Both the position numbers and the translations under genes were made by a program. Shown here piece after piece: positions 25,121-32,775 of a stretch of DNA of 51,459 bases; the stretch's first letter is position 1; each line of letters begins with the position of its first letter. Source of the stretch: Bacillota bacterium (lineage in GTDB: Bacteria > Bacillota_A > Clostridia > Christensenellales > Aristaeellaceae). Below the pieces are notes generated by a model. That model saw only the letters and a list, made by a program, of their open reading frames with translations, did no database searches and had not been told where the DNA came from. The stretch spans positions 1 to 51,459 of the forward strand of contig JAEZSP010000055.1 of NCBI GenBank assembly GCA_023421735.1, in the 5' to 3' direction.

Positions 25121-26526
25121 TTCGTAGATGATCCCTTCCCGTGGGCGCGGGGCAGCGAGACCGTAAAGCTGCTCCCGCGCCCTTCTTCGCTCTGCGCGGT
25201 GATCGTGCCCCCGTGCGCCTCGACAATCGCCTTCACGATCGCAAGCCCAATGCCCGCACCGCCCGTCTGTCTGCTGCGCGATCCCTCCGCGCGATAAAAC
25301 CGCTCGAATATGTGCGGCAGTTCGTTCGCCGGGATGCCGATGCCGCTGTCCGTGACGCGGATTGTCCCGTGTTCCGCATCGTCGCCCGTCTCAATCTCAA
25401 TCGCTCCGCCCGCAGGCGTGTACTTGATGGCATTGGATACCAGGTTTGTGACGACCTGATTCATCCGCTCCGGATCCGCGAAGACGCGCGATGGCGCGCC
25501 GGACGCCGCTATCGATACATTCTTTGCCGCGGCTTCTGCTTCAAATCGGCGCACCGATTCCTGCACAAGCGCCTCCAAATCCATCTCTTTTCGGTTCAAT
25601 TTCAGGTTTTCATCTTCGATTTCCGCCAGTCGCTCTAAATCTGCAACCAGATGCGTGAGCCGTACGATCTCATCTGCGCATCCGGTAAGCCGCTTTGGCG
25701 TCGCTTCCCAAACCCCGTCGATCATCATCTCGAGATGGGCGGAAACCGCGGACAACGGCGTGCGCAGTTCGTGCGCAACGTCCACAGCCAGCCGCTTTCG
25801 CAGTTTCTCCTGCTCGTCCAGCGCATGCGACAGCCGATTGATCGAATCGGTCAGGTCGAGCAGTTCCCGAATTTGCGTCCGTCCTTCAAAGCGCATGGCG
25901 TAGTTCCCGCCTGCAATTTCCCGGGCAATGTGCGCCGTCCGCACAACCGGACGCGCAATTCTGCGCGCGAGCAGCGCCCCCGTCGCCACGGCCAGTAAAA
26001 GGGCAAGCCCGCTCACGAGCGCAAGCGCCAGATTCAGCGCTTCCAGGAAATCAAAGTCGCCTTCGCGCAAAAAATACGGCCCGTAGTGCCCAATCACGAC
26101 TGAGCCGATCACCGTTCCGTCCCTTTTTAGCTCGCGCGTTTCGGTTACGTATCCGCCCGCCAAATTTGGACGCTGTGCCGCCATGCGCGCGCTGATGTCG
26201 TCCATCACGTGCCGACAAAGGCTCATATCATGGTTTTCCGCATCCCAAACGGTATCACCGTTTGCGTCGGTCACCTGCAGGATGAACCCGTCAAAGAGCG
26301 CACTCATGCCGACACCGTGCACGAAATCCGCGTCCCATGTACCCGTTTCGTACGCGATGGCAAGGTTTGCAGCGATGCCGTCCATCTCATCCGCCTGTTG
26401 GCGCGCGACATAACGTTCAAACGCACGCCGGATTACGGCGTTCGCGCTGAATCCAGCCACGATGATGGAGGCGAGCGCCACCAGTGCGATCGCGAGCGTG
26501 AGTTGCCCCCGTAGTCCGCGCCGCAT
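25114..26526 (-). CDS. two-component sensor histidine kinase
   Basis: The protein has 470 residues, with membrane helices at about 8-30 and 164-186 enclosing a sensor domain of about 130 residues. A HAMP segment follows, then the dimerisation motif AHELRTPLS with phospho-acceptor His252, and a HATPase with N box NLVSNAIKYTP, G1 DSGIGI and G2 GGAGIGLAI. It starts immediately after the TAA of the response regulator. The extracellular domain contains one Cys and no recognisable ligand fold. The upstream metal-related genes on the same strand suggest, but do not show, a metal or redox signal. Confidence 0.93.
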   Translation of the reverse strand: MRRGLRGQLTLAIALVALASIIVAGFSANAVIRRAFERYVARQQADEMDGIAANLAIAYETGTWDADFVHGVGMSALFDGFILQVTDANGDTVWDAENHDMSLCRHVMDDISARMAAQRPNLAGGYVTETRELKRDGTVIGSVVIGHYGPYFLREGDFDFLEALNLALALVSGLALLLAVATGALLARRIARPVVRTAHIAREIAGGNYAMRFEGRTQIRELLDLTDSINRLSHALDEQEKLRKRLAVDVAHELRTPLSAVSAHLEMMIDGVWEATPKRLTGCADEIVRLTHLVADLERLAEIEDENLKLNRKEMDLEALVQESVRRFEAEAAAKNVSIAASGAPSRVFADPERMNQVVTNLVSNAIKYTPAGGAIEIETGDDAEHGTIRVTDSGIGIPANELPHIFERFYRAEGSRSRQTGGAGIGLAIVKAIVEAHGGTITAQSEEGRGSSFTVSLPRAHGKGSSTNH

Positions 26527-27228
26527 TTATGCACCTCCGAATTTGTAGCCCAGTCCGTGCACCGTCAGTACGTACCGAGGCGCCTTTGGATCGTCTTCGA
26601 TTTTGTGGCGCAGATTGCGAACGTGGCTGTCCACCGTGCGCTCAAAGCCGTCAAAGTCGTCGCCCAACGCGACTTCCACCAGCTCCGCACGCGTGTAAAC
26701 CTTGCCCGGATACTTGACGAGCGCCGCAAGGATGTGCAGCTCGCTCGGCGTGAGCGCGACGGGCGCACCTTTTTTTTGCACCATGTTTTTTTCAAAATCG
26801 ACCACCAGATCGCCGTCATGCCACGAATTGCGCACCGCAAGTGGCGCAAGGGTGCTTTCCGTGCGTCGCAAAATCGCCTCCACGCGCGCCGCCAGCACCC
26901 GCAGTCCAAAGGGCTTTTCAATATAGTCGTCCGCGCCAAGCTTCAGGCCGCGCACGAGGTTCTCTTCACCGGTCTTTGCCGTCAGCATGATGATCGGAAC
27001 GCGCGATTGCCGCCGTAGCGCGGCGCACGTCTCCTCGCCGCTCATCCCCGGCATCATCAAATCAAGTATGACCAGCGCGATGTTTTCGCGCGTAAAGAGG
27101 GTCAGTGCTTCCGCACCGCCCTCCGCCGTCAATACCCGGTGTCCTTTGCTCTCGAGGTATGCCGCAACCGCTTCCAAAATCATCGGTTCGTCGTCCACCA
27201 CAAGGATCGCCCTTACATCCTTTGCCAT
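26527..27228 (-). CDS. OmpR/PhoB-type response regulator
   Basis: The product has 233 residues from the ATG at 27228, where GAGG is well spaced. A longer upstream frame has no site. The receiver has Asp12/Asp13, phospho-acceptor Asp56 in LVILDLMMPG, Thr83, and Lys105 in EKPFG. The C-terminal winged helix has LTPSELHILAAL and the recognition segment RTVDSHVRNLRHKIED. It pairs with the kinase downstream. The promoter is not clear in the 61-bp gap before it, so it may be read from the DUF2318/TauE unit. Confidence 0.93.
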   Translation of the reverse strand: MAKDVRAILVVDDEPMILEAVAAYLESKGHRVLTAEGGAEALTLFTRENIALVILDLMMPGMSGEETCAALRRQSRVPIIMLTAKTGEENLVRGLKLGADDYIEKPFGLRVLAARVEAILRRTESTLAPLAVRNSWHDGDLVVDFEKNMVQKKGAPVALTPSELHILAALVKYPGKVYTRAELVEVALGDDFDGFERTVDSHVRNLRHKIEDDPKAPRYVLTVHGLGYKFGGA

Positions 27229-27289
27229 ATCAGCCTCGCAATGCCGTGTTTGGGTCTGTCTTGCTCCCGTATAATATAACCGGTGTGCG

Positions 27290-27841
27290 TTAATATCCGG
27301 CTGATTTCCAGTTTGCAAACAGGGATACTGAATTTTTCAGGAACGCATAGGGAATGGTGATGTTCTCCGCATCCACGGTCTTGTCCGCGTCCAGTATGGG
27401 CCACGGATTGCACCCGCCGGAAACGACCTCGACCTGCGACATGAAAAAACGATTCCCACAGTTCTGGCATACCAGCACATCGCCCTACTGCACATAATAT
27501 CCGCGCCCGGAGCCATAGCACACCTGACAGGTATTAAAAGCCGTGCGGATCGTGCCGTCGGGTGCGCGCACGGCGATAACCTCCATCTCGGTGCCGTCCA
27601 CATCGATCGGGTAATAGTTCGCATCGCCCGTAATGGTCGAAATGGGGATAACGAGGTCGCCGCCCGCAGCAGTCTGCGTCGTTTGCGCTGCGACCGCCTG
27701 GGTCGCTGCCGCCTCCGCCTCGGTGGATGCCGCAGCCGTCTGGGTCGCAGCAGGAGCCGTAGCGTCCTTGCCCGCACAGCCTGCGAGTGTGAAAAGAGCG
27801 ACCAATAACGCCATAACGCTAATCATCTTCATGTGTTTCAT
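27290..27841 (-). pseudogene. DUF2318-type lipoprotein gene interrupted by an in-frame TAG
   Basis: From the ATG at 27841 (GGGAGG, 7 nt) a lipoprotein (lipobox LAGC) with an Ala/Thr linker leads into NTCQVCYGSGRGYYVQ, where a TAG at 27485-27487 stops the frame after 118 residues. The same frame continues for 64 more codons with GDVLVCQNCGNRFF and GGCNPWPI, the second half of the DUF2318 domain, including its second CxxC pair. There are no frameshifts and no other stops. One C-to-T change of a CAG codon would explain it. TAG ends several other genes here, so normal reading is termination. Read-through, a recent mutation or a sequence error are the options. The family is linked to metal or Fe-S handling in membranes. 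Confidence 0.7.
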
Positions 27842-27854
27842 GTGGTATCCTCCC

Positions 27855-29171
27855 TTAGGTTTCGTCATCAACGACCGTGATCGTGCCGTCAATCATGCCC
27901 ATCCAGCATGTATAGTGAAATGTTCCCGTCTGCGTAGGCGTAAACGCGATCACGTTTTCGCCCTCCTGAAACTGATGTTCGATGCCGTATGTGCCGATTA
28001 CCATCGCGTAGTTGCAGCCGTTGATGCTGCCCTTCGGGGCGTCGATGATCCACTGAACGGGTACGCCCACCCGCACGGTGATGTCCGGATAGGCGCCGGA
28101 TTGGAGCGTGCTGTTCACAAGCTGAACGTCCTGATCGGGCGGGATCGCTGCTGGCGCCTGCGCAATCGCGCTTTGCGGCGTTGCTTGAAATGCCTGCGCT
28201 GATAGACGGAATCCCTGCGTAAACATCGAAATGCCCAGCACAGCAACCAACACCGCGCCAACCGCCATCGCGCGCTTCGTGAACTTCCGTCCGAGCATCG
28301 CCGCAAGTGTGCCCAACCCCAACATCAACGGGACCGTTCCCAGTGAAAAAATGAGCAAGGAGAGCGCACCCTTCGCGGCGCTTCCCGTCGACAGTGCAAA
28401 AAGCTGCATCGCCTGAAGCGGCCCGCAAGGCATCAGCCCGTTTAAGAGTCCAACGACGAACGGCCCGCCCGCCCGCGCTTTCCCTGCCTCGATTTTTCGA
28501 GTAAACACCGCCGGCATGCGTGGAACCAGCCGATTGAGCCAGGGGAAGAGCCCGAGCATGCTGAGCCCCATGATGAGCATGAACGCGCCTGCGATCAGCT
28601 GGATAGCGCCGCGGAATGCGCCCGACGGTTGAACGACGCCGCCGATCGCGCCCACGATCCCGCCGATGACCGTATAGGAAATGACCCGCCCAAGATTGTA
28701 CAGCGCGCCTGGCAAAAGCGGAGAACGCGCACGCCCCATCGTCTGGGTTAGGCAAATGCCCCCGCACATTGCGACGCAGTGAACGGATGTGAGAAGTCCG
28801 ATCATAAACAGGAGGGGATAGCCCATGCCTTCCTGTGCGAGGGGAAACCGATCAAAGAATCCCATCCGCCCCGCCTGCGCAAAGAGAAGCGAAAGCGCAG
28901 CGATCAAAACGAGTAACCCGGCCGCCCGAATCATCCGGGGCCTGTTCTCATCGCCGCCCACTTCGTATCCGGATTCGCGGATGATCCTGCGAATGTCACG
29001 TTCCGAGACGAGCGCCCAGTCGAACGTGACGCATGCTTTCCCGGTGTCGAACCGCACGTCCGCGCGCGCAATGCCCGCCGTTTGCTCCAATCGCTTTTTG
29101 ATCTTCTTCTGGCAGTTGACGCATGTCATCCCGCGCACCGGCAACTCAATTTTCCGAAAATTTGCGTCCAA
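27855..29171 (-). CDS. HMA - TauE/SafE-like membrane - cupredoxin fusion protein, copper handling
   Basis: The 438-residue protein has three parts. Residues 10-75 are a heavy-metal-associated domain with MTCVNC (Cys17, Cys20). Residues 80-330 hold about seven membrane helices of the sulfite-exporter/UreH-like group, with MIGLLTSVHCVAMCGG and GLLNGLMPCGPLQAMQLFA. Residues 350-438 form a cupredoxin-like domain with INGCNYAM and FHYTCWMGMIDG as likely copper ligands. Related fusions are thought to move or deliver copper across the membrane. The start is a TTG at 29171 with GGGGG 8 nt before it. It lies 13 bp ahead of the DUF2318 gene. Confidence 0.85.
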   Translation of the reverse strand: MDANFRKIELPVRGMTCVNCQKKIKKRLEQTAGIARADVRFDTGKACVTFDWALVSERDIRRIIRESGYEVGGDENRPRMIRAAGLLVLIAALSLLFAQAGRMGFFDRFPLAQEGMGYPLLFMIGLLTSVHCVAMCGGICLTQTMGRARSPLLPGALYNLGRVISYTVIGGIVGAIGGVVQPSGAFRGAIQLIAGAFMLIMGLSMLGLFPWLNRLVPRMPAVFTRKIEAGKARAGGPFVVGLLNGLMPCGPLQAMQLFALSTGSAAKGALSLLIFSLGTVPLMLGLGTLAAMLGRKFTKRAMAVGAVLVAVLGISMFTQGFRLSAQAFQATPQSAIAQAPAAIPPDQDVQLVNSTLQSGAYPDITVRVGVPVQWIIDAPKGSINGCNYAMVIGTYGIEHQFQEGENVIAFTPTQTGTFHYTCWMGMIDGTITVVDDET

Positions 29172-29198
29172 TCACATGCCCCCTTTCGGCATGCGCAG

Positions 29199-29207
29199 AT
29201 GATACCA
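29199..29207 (-). promoter_or_regulatory. possible extended -10 promoter of the HMA-TauE gene
   Basis: TGGTATCAT on the minus strand, 28 bp before the start codon, fits an extended -10. No -35 is seen. Confidence 0.35.
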
Positions 29208-29251
29208 TTCGGATGTGCAGAAATCGTGCAGACGAAATCATTTTCAAAAAG

Positions 29252-29281
29252 AAAAAAACGTCGCAAATGCGACGTTTTTTT
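29252..29281 (-). terminator. terminator directly downstream of tRNA-Lys
   Basis: An ACGTCGC/GCGACGT stem extended by seven A-T pairs with a 4-nt loop starts 2 bp after the CCA end of the tRNA on the minus strand. It has T-runs on both sides and so also works in the other direction. Confidence 0.85.
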
Positions 29282-29282
29282 C

Positions 29283-29358
29283 TGGTACGCCTTCAGGGGC
29301 TCGAACCCTGGACACCCTGATTAAGAGTCAGGTGCTCTACCAACTGAGCTAAAGGCGC
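29283..29358 (-). tRNA. tRNA-Lys (anticodon CTT)
   Basis: A complete 76-nt cloverleaf is on the minus strand. The acceptor GCGCCTT pairs with AAGGCGT, the D arm is AGCTCAGTTGGTAGAGC, the anticodon stem CCTGA/TCAGG holds loop CTCTTAA, the T arm is CAGGG TTCGAGC CCCTG, and CCA is encoded at the 3' end. It reads AAG codons. It has its own promoter and terminator, so it is a single-gene unit. Confidence 0.97.
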
Positions 29359-29393
29359 TCGTCATGGGCTTGTAAGCCAACCGAACGCTAACT

Positions 29394-29422
29394 ATCATAC
29401 AGCAGAATCCGCCGGTTGTCAA
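29394..29422 (-). promoter_or_regulatory. tRNA-Lys promoter
   Basis: On the minus strand TTGACA, a 17-bp spacer and TATGAT are present, 36 bp before the mature tRNA 5' end. Confidence 0.85.
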
Positions 29423-29529
29423 TCAAAAATGCGTCGATAAAATATACACTTAACAAATCGAATAATCGGTGTTGCGGGCGGGAAGTATAGAAACGCCAAA
29501 CGGCAAATTCAAAACCGGAGGTGTTTCAA

Positions 29530-29703
29530 ATGCCCCAGAAGAACCCCAACAGCAACATTCGTTGCCGCGTCAAGAGCTGCGAATACCATTGCGGCAACAA
29601 GGATTACTGCTCACTCAGCGCGATTCAGGTCGAGCCCTGCTCCGGCGGCGCGACGGGATCGCCCCAGGACGAAAGCATGTGCGGAAGCTACCACAACAAG
29701 TGA
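29530..29703 (+). CDS. DUF1540 domain small cysteine-rich protein
   Basis: The product has 57 residues, starting MPQKNPNSNIRCRVKSC. The spacing of its six cysteines (RCRVKSCEYHC, DYCSLSAIQV, PCSGG, MCGSY) is the DUF1540 pattern, common in clostridia and probably metal-binding. GGAGGTG is 7 nt before the ATG at 29530, which decides against an in-frame GTG at 29521 inside that site. It is monocistronic. Its function is unknown in the family. The remainder of the upstream gap back to the tRNA promoter shows no other gene. Confidence 0.85.
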   Translation: MPQKNPNSNIRCRVKSCEYHCGNKDYCSLSAIQVEPCSGGATGSPQDESMCGSYHNK

Positions 29704-29710
29704 CGCGCAC

Positions 29711-29737
29711 GCCGGAGGGAAAGTCAAACCCTCCGGC
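29711..29737. terminator. hairpin between convergent DUF1540 and tcdA genes
   Basis: A perfect 9-bp GC stem (29711-29719 with 29729-29737) lies between two convergent genes. T-tracts are poor on both sides, so its termination strength is uncertain. Confidence 0.5.
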
Positions 29738-29741
29738 GCAA

Positions 29742-30431
29742 TTATCGGCTGATGAGATCGCGTACCACGGCGCCGGCGATCACCAGCCCCGCGGCAGACG
29801 GCACGAACGAGATGCTCGCGGGTGTTCTGGCATCTCCCGCGGGAGAAAGCGGTTCCTCGTCGGAATAGACGACCTTCAATTTCGCAACGCCGCGCTTTTT
29901 CAGCTCACGGCGCATCACGCGCGCCAGCGGGCACACCTTTGTCTCGTAAATGTCCGCCACGCGGAATCGGGCAGGATCGAGCTTATTGCCACAGCCCATG
30001 GCGCTGATGATCGGGACGCCCGCCGCGCGCGCGTTTTCAATCAGCAGAAGTTTTGAGGAAACGCTGTCGATGGCGTCCACAACGTAGTCGGCCTTTGAAA
30101 GGTCGATTTCCTTTTCCGTTTCGCGCCCGTAAAAAAGGCGGATTCCAGTGACCTGCGCCCGCGGATTGATCGACAGCGCGCGCGCCCGCATGACGTCGCA
30201 CTTTGGAAGACCCACGGTTTCGTGCGTCGCCACGAGCTGACGGTTGATGTTCGTCTCGTCCACCGCGTCCGCGTCCACGAACGTCAATTTTCCGATGCCC
30301 ACGCGCGCGAGGGCCTCCGCGACGAACGAGCCCACGCCGCCAATTCCAAACACGATCACGTGTGCGGCAAGCAGCTTATTCTGCGCCTCCGCGCCGATGA
30401 GCCGGATCGTCCGCTCGAATTGTCTGTCCAT
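29742..30431 (-). CDS. tcdA: tRNA threonylcarbamoyladenosine dehydratase
   Basis: The product has 229 residues from the ATG at 30431 (GGTGGGG upstream). It is a ThiF/E1-like enzyme with the ATP motif VFGIGGVGSFVAEALARVGIG, DADAVDETNINRQ, and ADYVVDAIDSVSSKLLLI. The start MDRQFERTIRLIG and the length are typical of TcdA (CsdL), which cyclises t6A37 to ct6A in tRNAs for ANN codons. The partner CsdE is not nearby. Other ThiF-type activators such as MoeB and ThiF are longer or lie in cofactor operons. Confidence 0.88.
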   Translation of the reverse strand: MDRQFERTIRLIGAEAQNKLLAAHVIVFGIGGVGSFVAEALARVGIGKLTFVDADAVDETNINRQLVATHETVGLPKCDVMRARALSINPRAQVTGIRLFYGRETEKEIDLSKADYVVDAIDSVSSKLLLIENARAAGVPIISAMGCGNKLDPARFRVADIYETKVCPLARVMRRELKKRGVAKLKVVYSDEEPLSPAGDARTPASISFVPSAAGLVIAGAVVRDLISR

Positions 30432-30471
30432 TTGTACCCCACCCAAAACCACCCGCATCTATTTGCCCTTC

Positions 30472-30500
30472 AATATATCCCATTTTGATCCGTCCGTCAA
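30472..30500 (-). promoter_or_regulatory. promoter of tcdA
   Basis: On the minus strand TTGACG, a 17-bp spacer and TATATT are present, 41 bp before the start. Confidence 0.75.
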
Positions 30501-30546
30501 CCGCACGTGTTTGCAGTTCTCGCAATTTACCAGCAGCCCGGAATGC

Positions 30547-30575
30547 GCATAATTCCCCAATCCAAACAAATACTA
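30547..30575 (+). promoter_or_regulatory. sigma-G-like promoter of spoVT
   Basis: GCATA at 30547-30551 and AATACTA at 30569-30575 are separated by 17 bp. They fit the forespore sigma-G pattern gHATR / CATnnTA closely. No sigma-A promoter is seen before spoVT, and spoVT is a sigma-G gene in Bacillus. Confidence 0.65.
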
Positions 30576-30617
30576 GGTACGGTTTGAGACCAATACCGGA
30601 CGGAGGGAAGGAATCAA

Positions 30618-31172
30618 ATGAGAGCGACAGGTATCGTGCGCAGGATAGATGAGTTGGGGCGGGTTGTGATCCCAAAGGAGATCCGCCGCACGCTCCACAT
30701 CCGCGAGGGGGATCCGCTTGAGATATTTACGGACCATGACGGCGAGGTTGTTTTAAAAAAATACTCGCCCATTGGCGAGATCGCATCCATTGCCAAAGAT
30801 TATACGGATTCCCTGTACCGAACGCTGGGGCACATCGCCTGCATCAGCGACCGCGATGCGGTGGTGTCAACGTCGGGCTCGGGGAAGAAGGAACTCATGG
30901 AAAAGGCCCTCAGCCCCGAGGTGGATCAGATTCTTCAGAGTCGCCAGACGAGCGTCCTGAACCTTGCCAACTCTGCCAAGATGATCCCGATTACGGCGGA
31001 CGACAAAGCCGACCAGTACACCGCGCAGGTGGTCGTGCCGATCCTGGCGGACGGCGAGATCATCGGCGGACTCATTCTCCTGAGCCGTGAAAGCGGCACA
31101 CGCATGACTGACATCGACCAGAAGGTTGCGGAAACGACGGCGACCATCATTGGCCGCCAGATGGAGCAGTAG
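30618..31172 (+). CDS. spoVT: stage V sporulation protein T
   Basis: The protein has 184 residues. The AbrB-type N-terminal DNA-binding domain reads MRATGIVRRIDELGRVVIPKEIRRTL, and a GAF-like sensing domain follows to the C-terminus. SpoVT modulates sigma-G genes in the forespore. GGAGGGAAGGA lies upstream of the ATG. It is followed, as in Bacillus and Clostridium, by YabN- and RqcP-type genes, although spoVB is missing from its usual place. The stop is TAG. Confidence 0.95.
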   Translation: MRATGIVRRIDELGRVVIPKEIRRTLHIREGDPLEIFTDHDGEVVLKKYSPIGEIASIAKDYTDSLYRTLGHIACISDRDAVVSTSGSGKKELMEKALSPEVDQILQSRQTSVLNLANSAKMIPITADDKADQYTAQVVVPILADGEIIGGLILLSRESGTRMTDIDQKVAETTATIIGRQMEQ

Positions 31173-31174
31173 AC

Positions 31175-31203
31175 TTGCGCGCGCGCACCCTCGGTGGTAT
31201 AAT
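31175..31203 (+). promoter_or_regulatory. promoter of the YabN-like gene
   Basis: TTGCGC, a 17-bp spacer and TATAAT are joined by a TGG extension before the -10. They begin 3 bp after the spoVT stop. Confidence 0.65.
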
Positions 31204-31223
31204 CTTCCGGGAGTGATGCGCGC

Positions 31224-32048
31224 ATGGGGAAAATCACGGTCGCGGGTGTGGGCCTGACGGCGGATCAGCTGACGCTCGGAATCTGTACGCTTTTAAAAAG
31301 CGGTGCAACTGTCATCGTCCACACGGCGCGCGCAGGCATCGCGGACTGGCTTCAGAAAAGCGGCGTCCCGTTCGAATCGCTCGATTTTCTCTATGAAACA
31401 CACGACGACTTCGACGAACACGCGCGCGCTGCCGCAGCGCATGTGATGCACGCGGCCGATCAGGCCGACGTCGTCTACTGCGTGTTCGACGTGCGCGACC
31501 ACAGCGCCGTGCTGCTTGCCCGCGCAGGCGCGCAGGTCATCGCCGGTCCGCCCCTCGAAGGCGCGCTGACGGGGCGCGTAGACGGTGAGGCGCTCCATGC
31601 GCCTGCATCCGATTGGGAAAACGTTCAGCCGGATGCGTCGCGCGCCATGTTGATTCGGGAGATTGACTCCCGGGCACTCGCGAGCGAGGTGAAGCTTCGC
31701 CTCATGGAGGCATACCCGGACGATGCGCGCATTGACGTCTTGACGGGTGGCGGCATTGCCACCATTCCGCTCTATGATCTTGACCGCCTTGCACACTACG
31801 ACCATGCGACCGCCGCGCTCATTTATCCGGAGCCGGATATCGCAAAACGGCCTCGTTGCACGGCGCGCGACCTCGATGCGCTCGTGCGCGACGACCGGAA
31901 CGCCTACGTGCGGGGCGATTACGACGAGCTGTGCGATCTGGCGGTGCGCCTGGTCGGTTCGGCGGCATACGCACAGGATCGCGGCGAATATGGCCTGTAT
32001 GATATTTTCACCGATGCGTGCCACAAAATGTTGCCGCGAGGCAGGTAA
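31224..32048 (+). CDS. YabN/MazG-like protein with degenerate C-terminal domain
   Basis: The 274-residue protein sits in the yabN slot between spoVT and hup. The first 200 residues follow the tetrapyrrole-methylase fold of YabN: ITVAGVGLTADQLTLG, VVYCVFDV, and a VLTGGGIATIPLYDLDRL stretch. The usual two tandem MazG domains are absent. Only a short relic remains at about 215-272: GDYDELCDLAVRLV...RGEYGLYDIF...CHKMLPRGR, matching the EELGDLL and later helices but without CPWDREQTH and the first EExxE helix. Normal YabN is about 480 residues. Pyrophosphohydrolase activity is unlikely, while the methylase-like part may keep a role. GGGAG precedes the ATG. Confidence 0.65.
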   Translation: MGKITVAGVGLTADQLTLGICTLLKSGATVIVHTARAGIADWLQKSGVPFESLDFLYETHDDFDEHARAAAAHVMHAADQADVVYCVFDVRDHSAVLLARAGAQVIAGPPLEGALTGRVDGEALHAPASDWENVQPDASRAMLIREIDSRALASEVKLRLMEAYPDDARIDVLTGGGIATIPLYDLDRLAHYDHATAALIYPEPDIAKRPRCTARDLDALVRDDRNAYVRGDYDELCDLAVRLVGSAAYAQDRGEYGLYDIFTDACHKMLPRGR

Positions 32049-32064
32049 AATTAACGTGGAGCCC

Positions 32065-32093
32065 TCGTCAGATATGGGAAAATATGCTATAAT
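32065..32093 (+). promoter_or_regulatory. promoter of hup
   Basis: TATAAT at 32088-32093 has a TGC extension (TGCTATAAT) and a weak -35, TCGTCA, 17 bp upstream. Confidence 0.6.
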
Positions 32094-32135
32094 GTAGGGC
32101 ATCAACATGATGACGATTATATGGAGGTAACACGA

Positions 32136-32405
32136 ATGAACAAGGCGGAATTTGTGGCGAAAGTCGCAGAGAAATCCGGATTAACCCGCAAGCAGGCTGA
32201 GATCGCCGTTGCGGCTTTCACCCAGACGGTCACCGAGTCCCTGAAGGAAGGCGACAAGGTTCAGCTCATGGGCTTCGGAACGTTCGAAGTCAAGGAGCGT
32301 CCTGCGCGCACCGGTCGCAATCCTGCGACGGGCGAGTCCATTGAGATCGCGGCCTCCAAAGCGCCGGTCTTCAAAGCCGGAAAAAGCTTTAAGGACGAGT
32401 TCTGA
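32136..32405 (+). CDS. hup: HU family DNA-binding protein
   Basis: The protein has 89 residues, [16 protein letters not shown], with [22 protein letters not shown] forming the DNA-binding arm. HU bends and compacts DNA. GGAGGTAA is ideally placed before the ATG at 32136, so the earlier in-frame ATG at 32121 is rejected. It has its own promoter and terminator, as expected for an abundant protein. Confidence 0.97.
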   Translation: MNKAEFVAKVAEKSGLTRKQAEIAVAAFTQTVTESLKEGDKVQLMGFGTFEVKERPARTGRNPATGESIEIAASKAPVFKAGKSFKDEF

Positions 32406-32423
32406 TCGGATCACATCCTTTTA

Positions 32424-32459
32424 AAGGGCCGCTTGACGCAAGCAGCCCTTCATTTTTTA
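32424..32459 (+). terminator. terminator after hup
   Basis: An AAGGGC/GCCCTT stem continued by GCTTG/CAAGC around one mismatch, with a 3-nt loop, is followed by CATTTTTT. Genes downstream have no separate promoter in view, so some read-through is likely. Confidence 0.75.
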
Positions 32460-32475
32460 TACTGGAAGGTGTCAT

Positions 32476-32775
32476 ATGAGCAGAAAATCCGTACAAAATA
32501 AACAACCCGAGGCCAAGGAAGTCGTGACCAACATGCGCCTTGACAAGTTCCTTAAGGTTTCGCGGCTCATCAAGCGACGCAGCGTCGCAAACGATGCCGC
32601 CTCAACCGGGCACATCACCGTCAATGACAAGGAAGGGAAGCCCGGCACATCCGTGAAGGTCGGGGACATCATCACCGTGCGCTTTGGTGAAAAACGCTCG
32701 TCTTACGAGGTTCTCTCCATCGCAGAACACGCCATGAAGCAGGATGCGGCGGAAATGTACCGCGAGGTCAGATGA
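32476..32775 (+). CDS. rqcP: RNA-binding S4 domain protein, RqcP/YabO type
   Basis: The product has 99 residues. A short charged N-terminus (about 18 residues) is followed by the S4 fold MRLDKFLKVSRLIKRRSVANDA and GHITVNDKEGKPG. RqcP works with RqcH in adding alanine tails to peptides stalled on 50S subunits. Its position after hup and spoVT matches B. subtilis yabO. The downstream yabP, yabQ and divIC are missing and replaced by ispDF. It overlaps ispDF by 4 bp. Confidence 0.9.
   Translation: MSRKSVQNKQPEAKEVVTNMRLDKFLKVSRLIKRRSVANDAASTGHITVNDKEGKPGTSVKVGDIITVRFGEKRSSYEVLSIAEHAMKQDAAEMYREVR

Noticed and set aside
27485..27487. Genome-wide recoding of TAG (pyrrolysine or other)
   Set aside because: At least six intact genes in the window end in TAG at their family's normal C-terminus.
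29469..30056. Plus-strand 195-residue frame across DUF1540 and tcdA
   Set aside because: It is a shadow of two well-supported genes with low-complexity basic composition.
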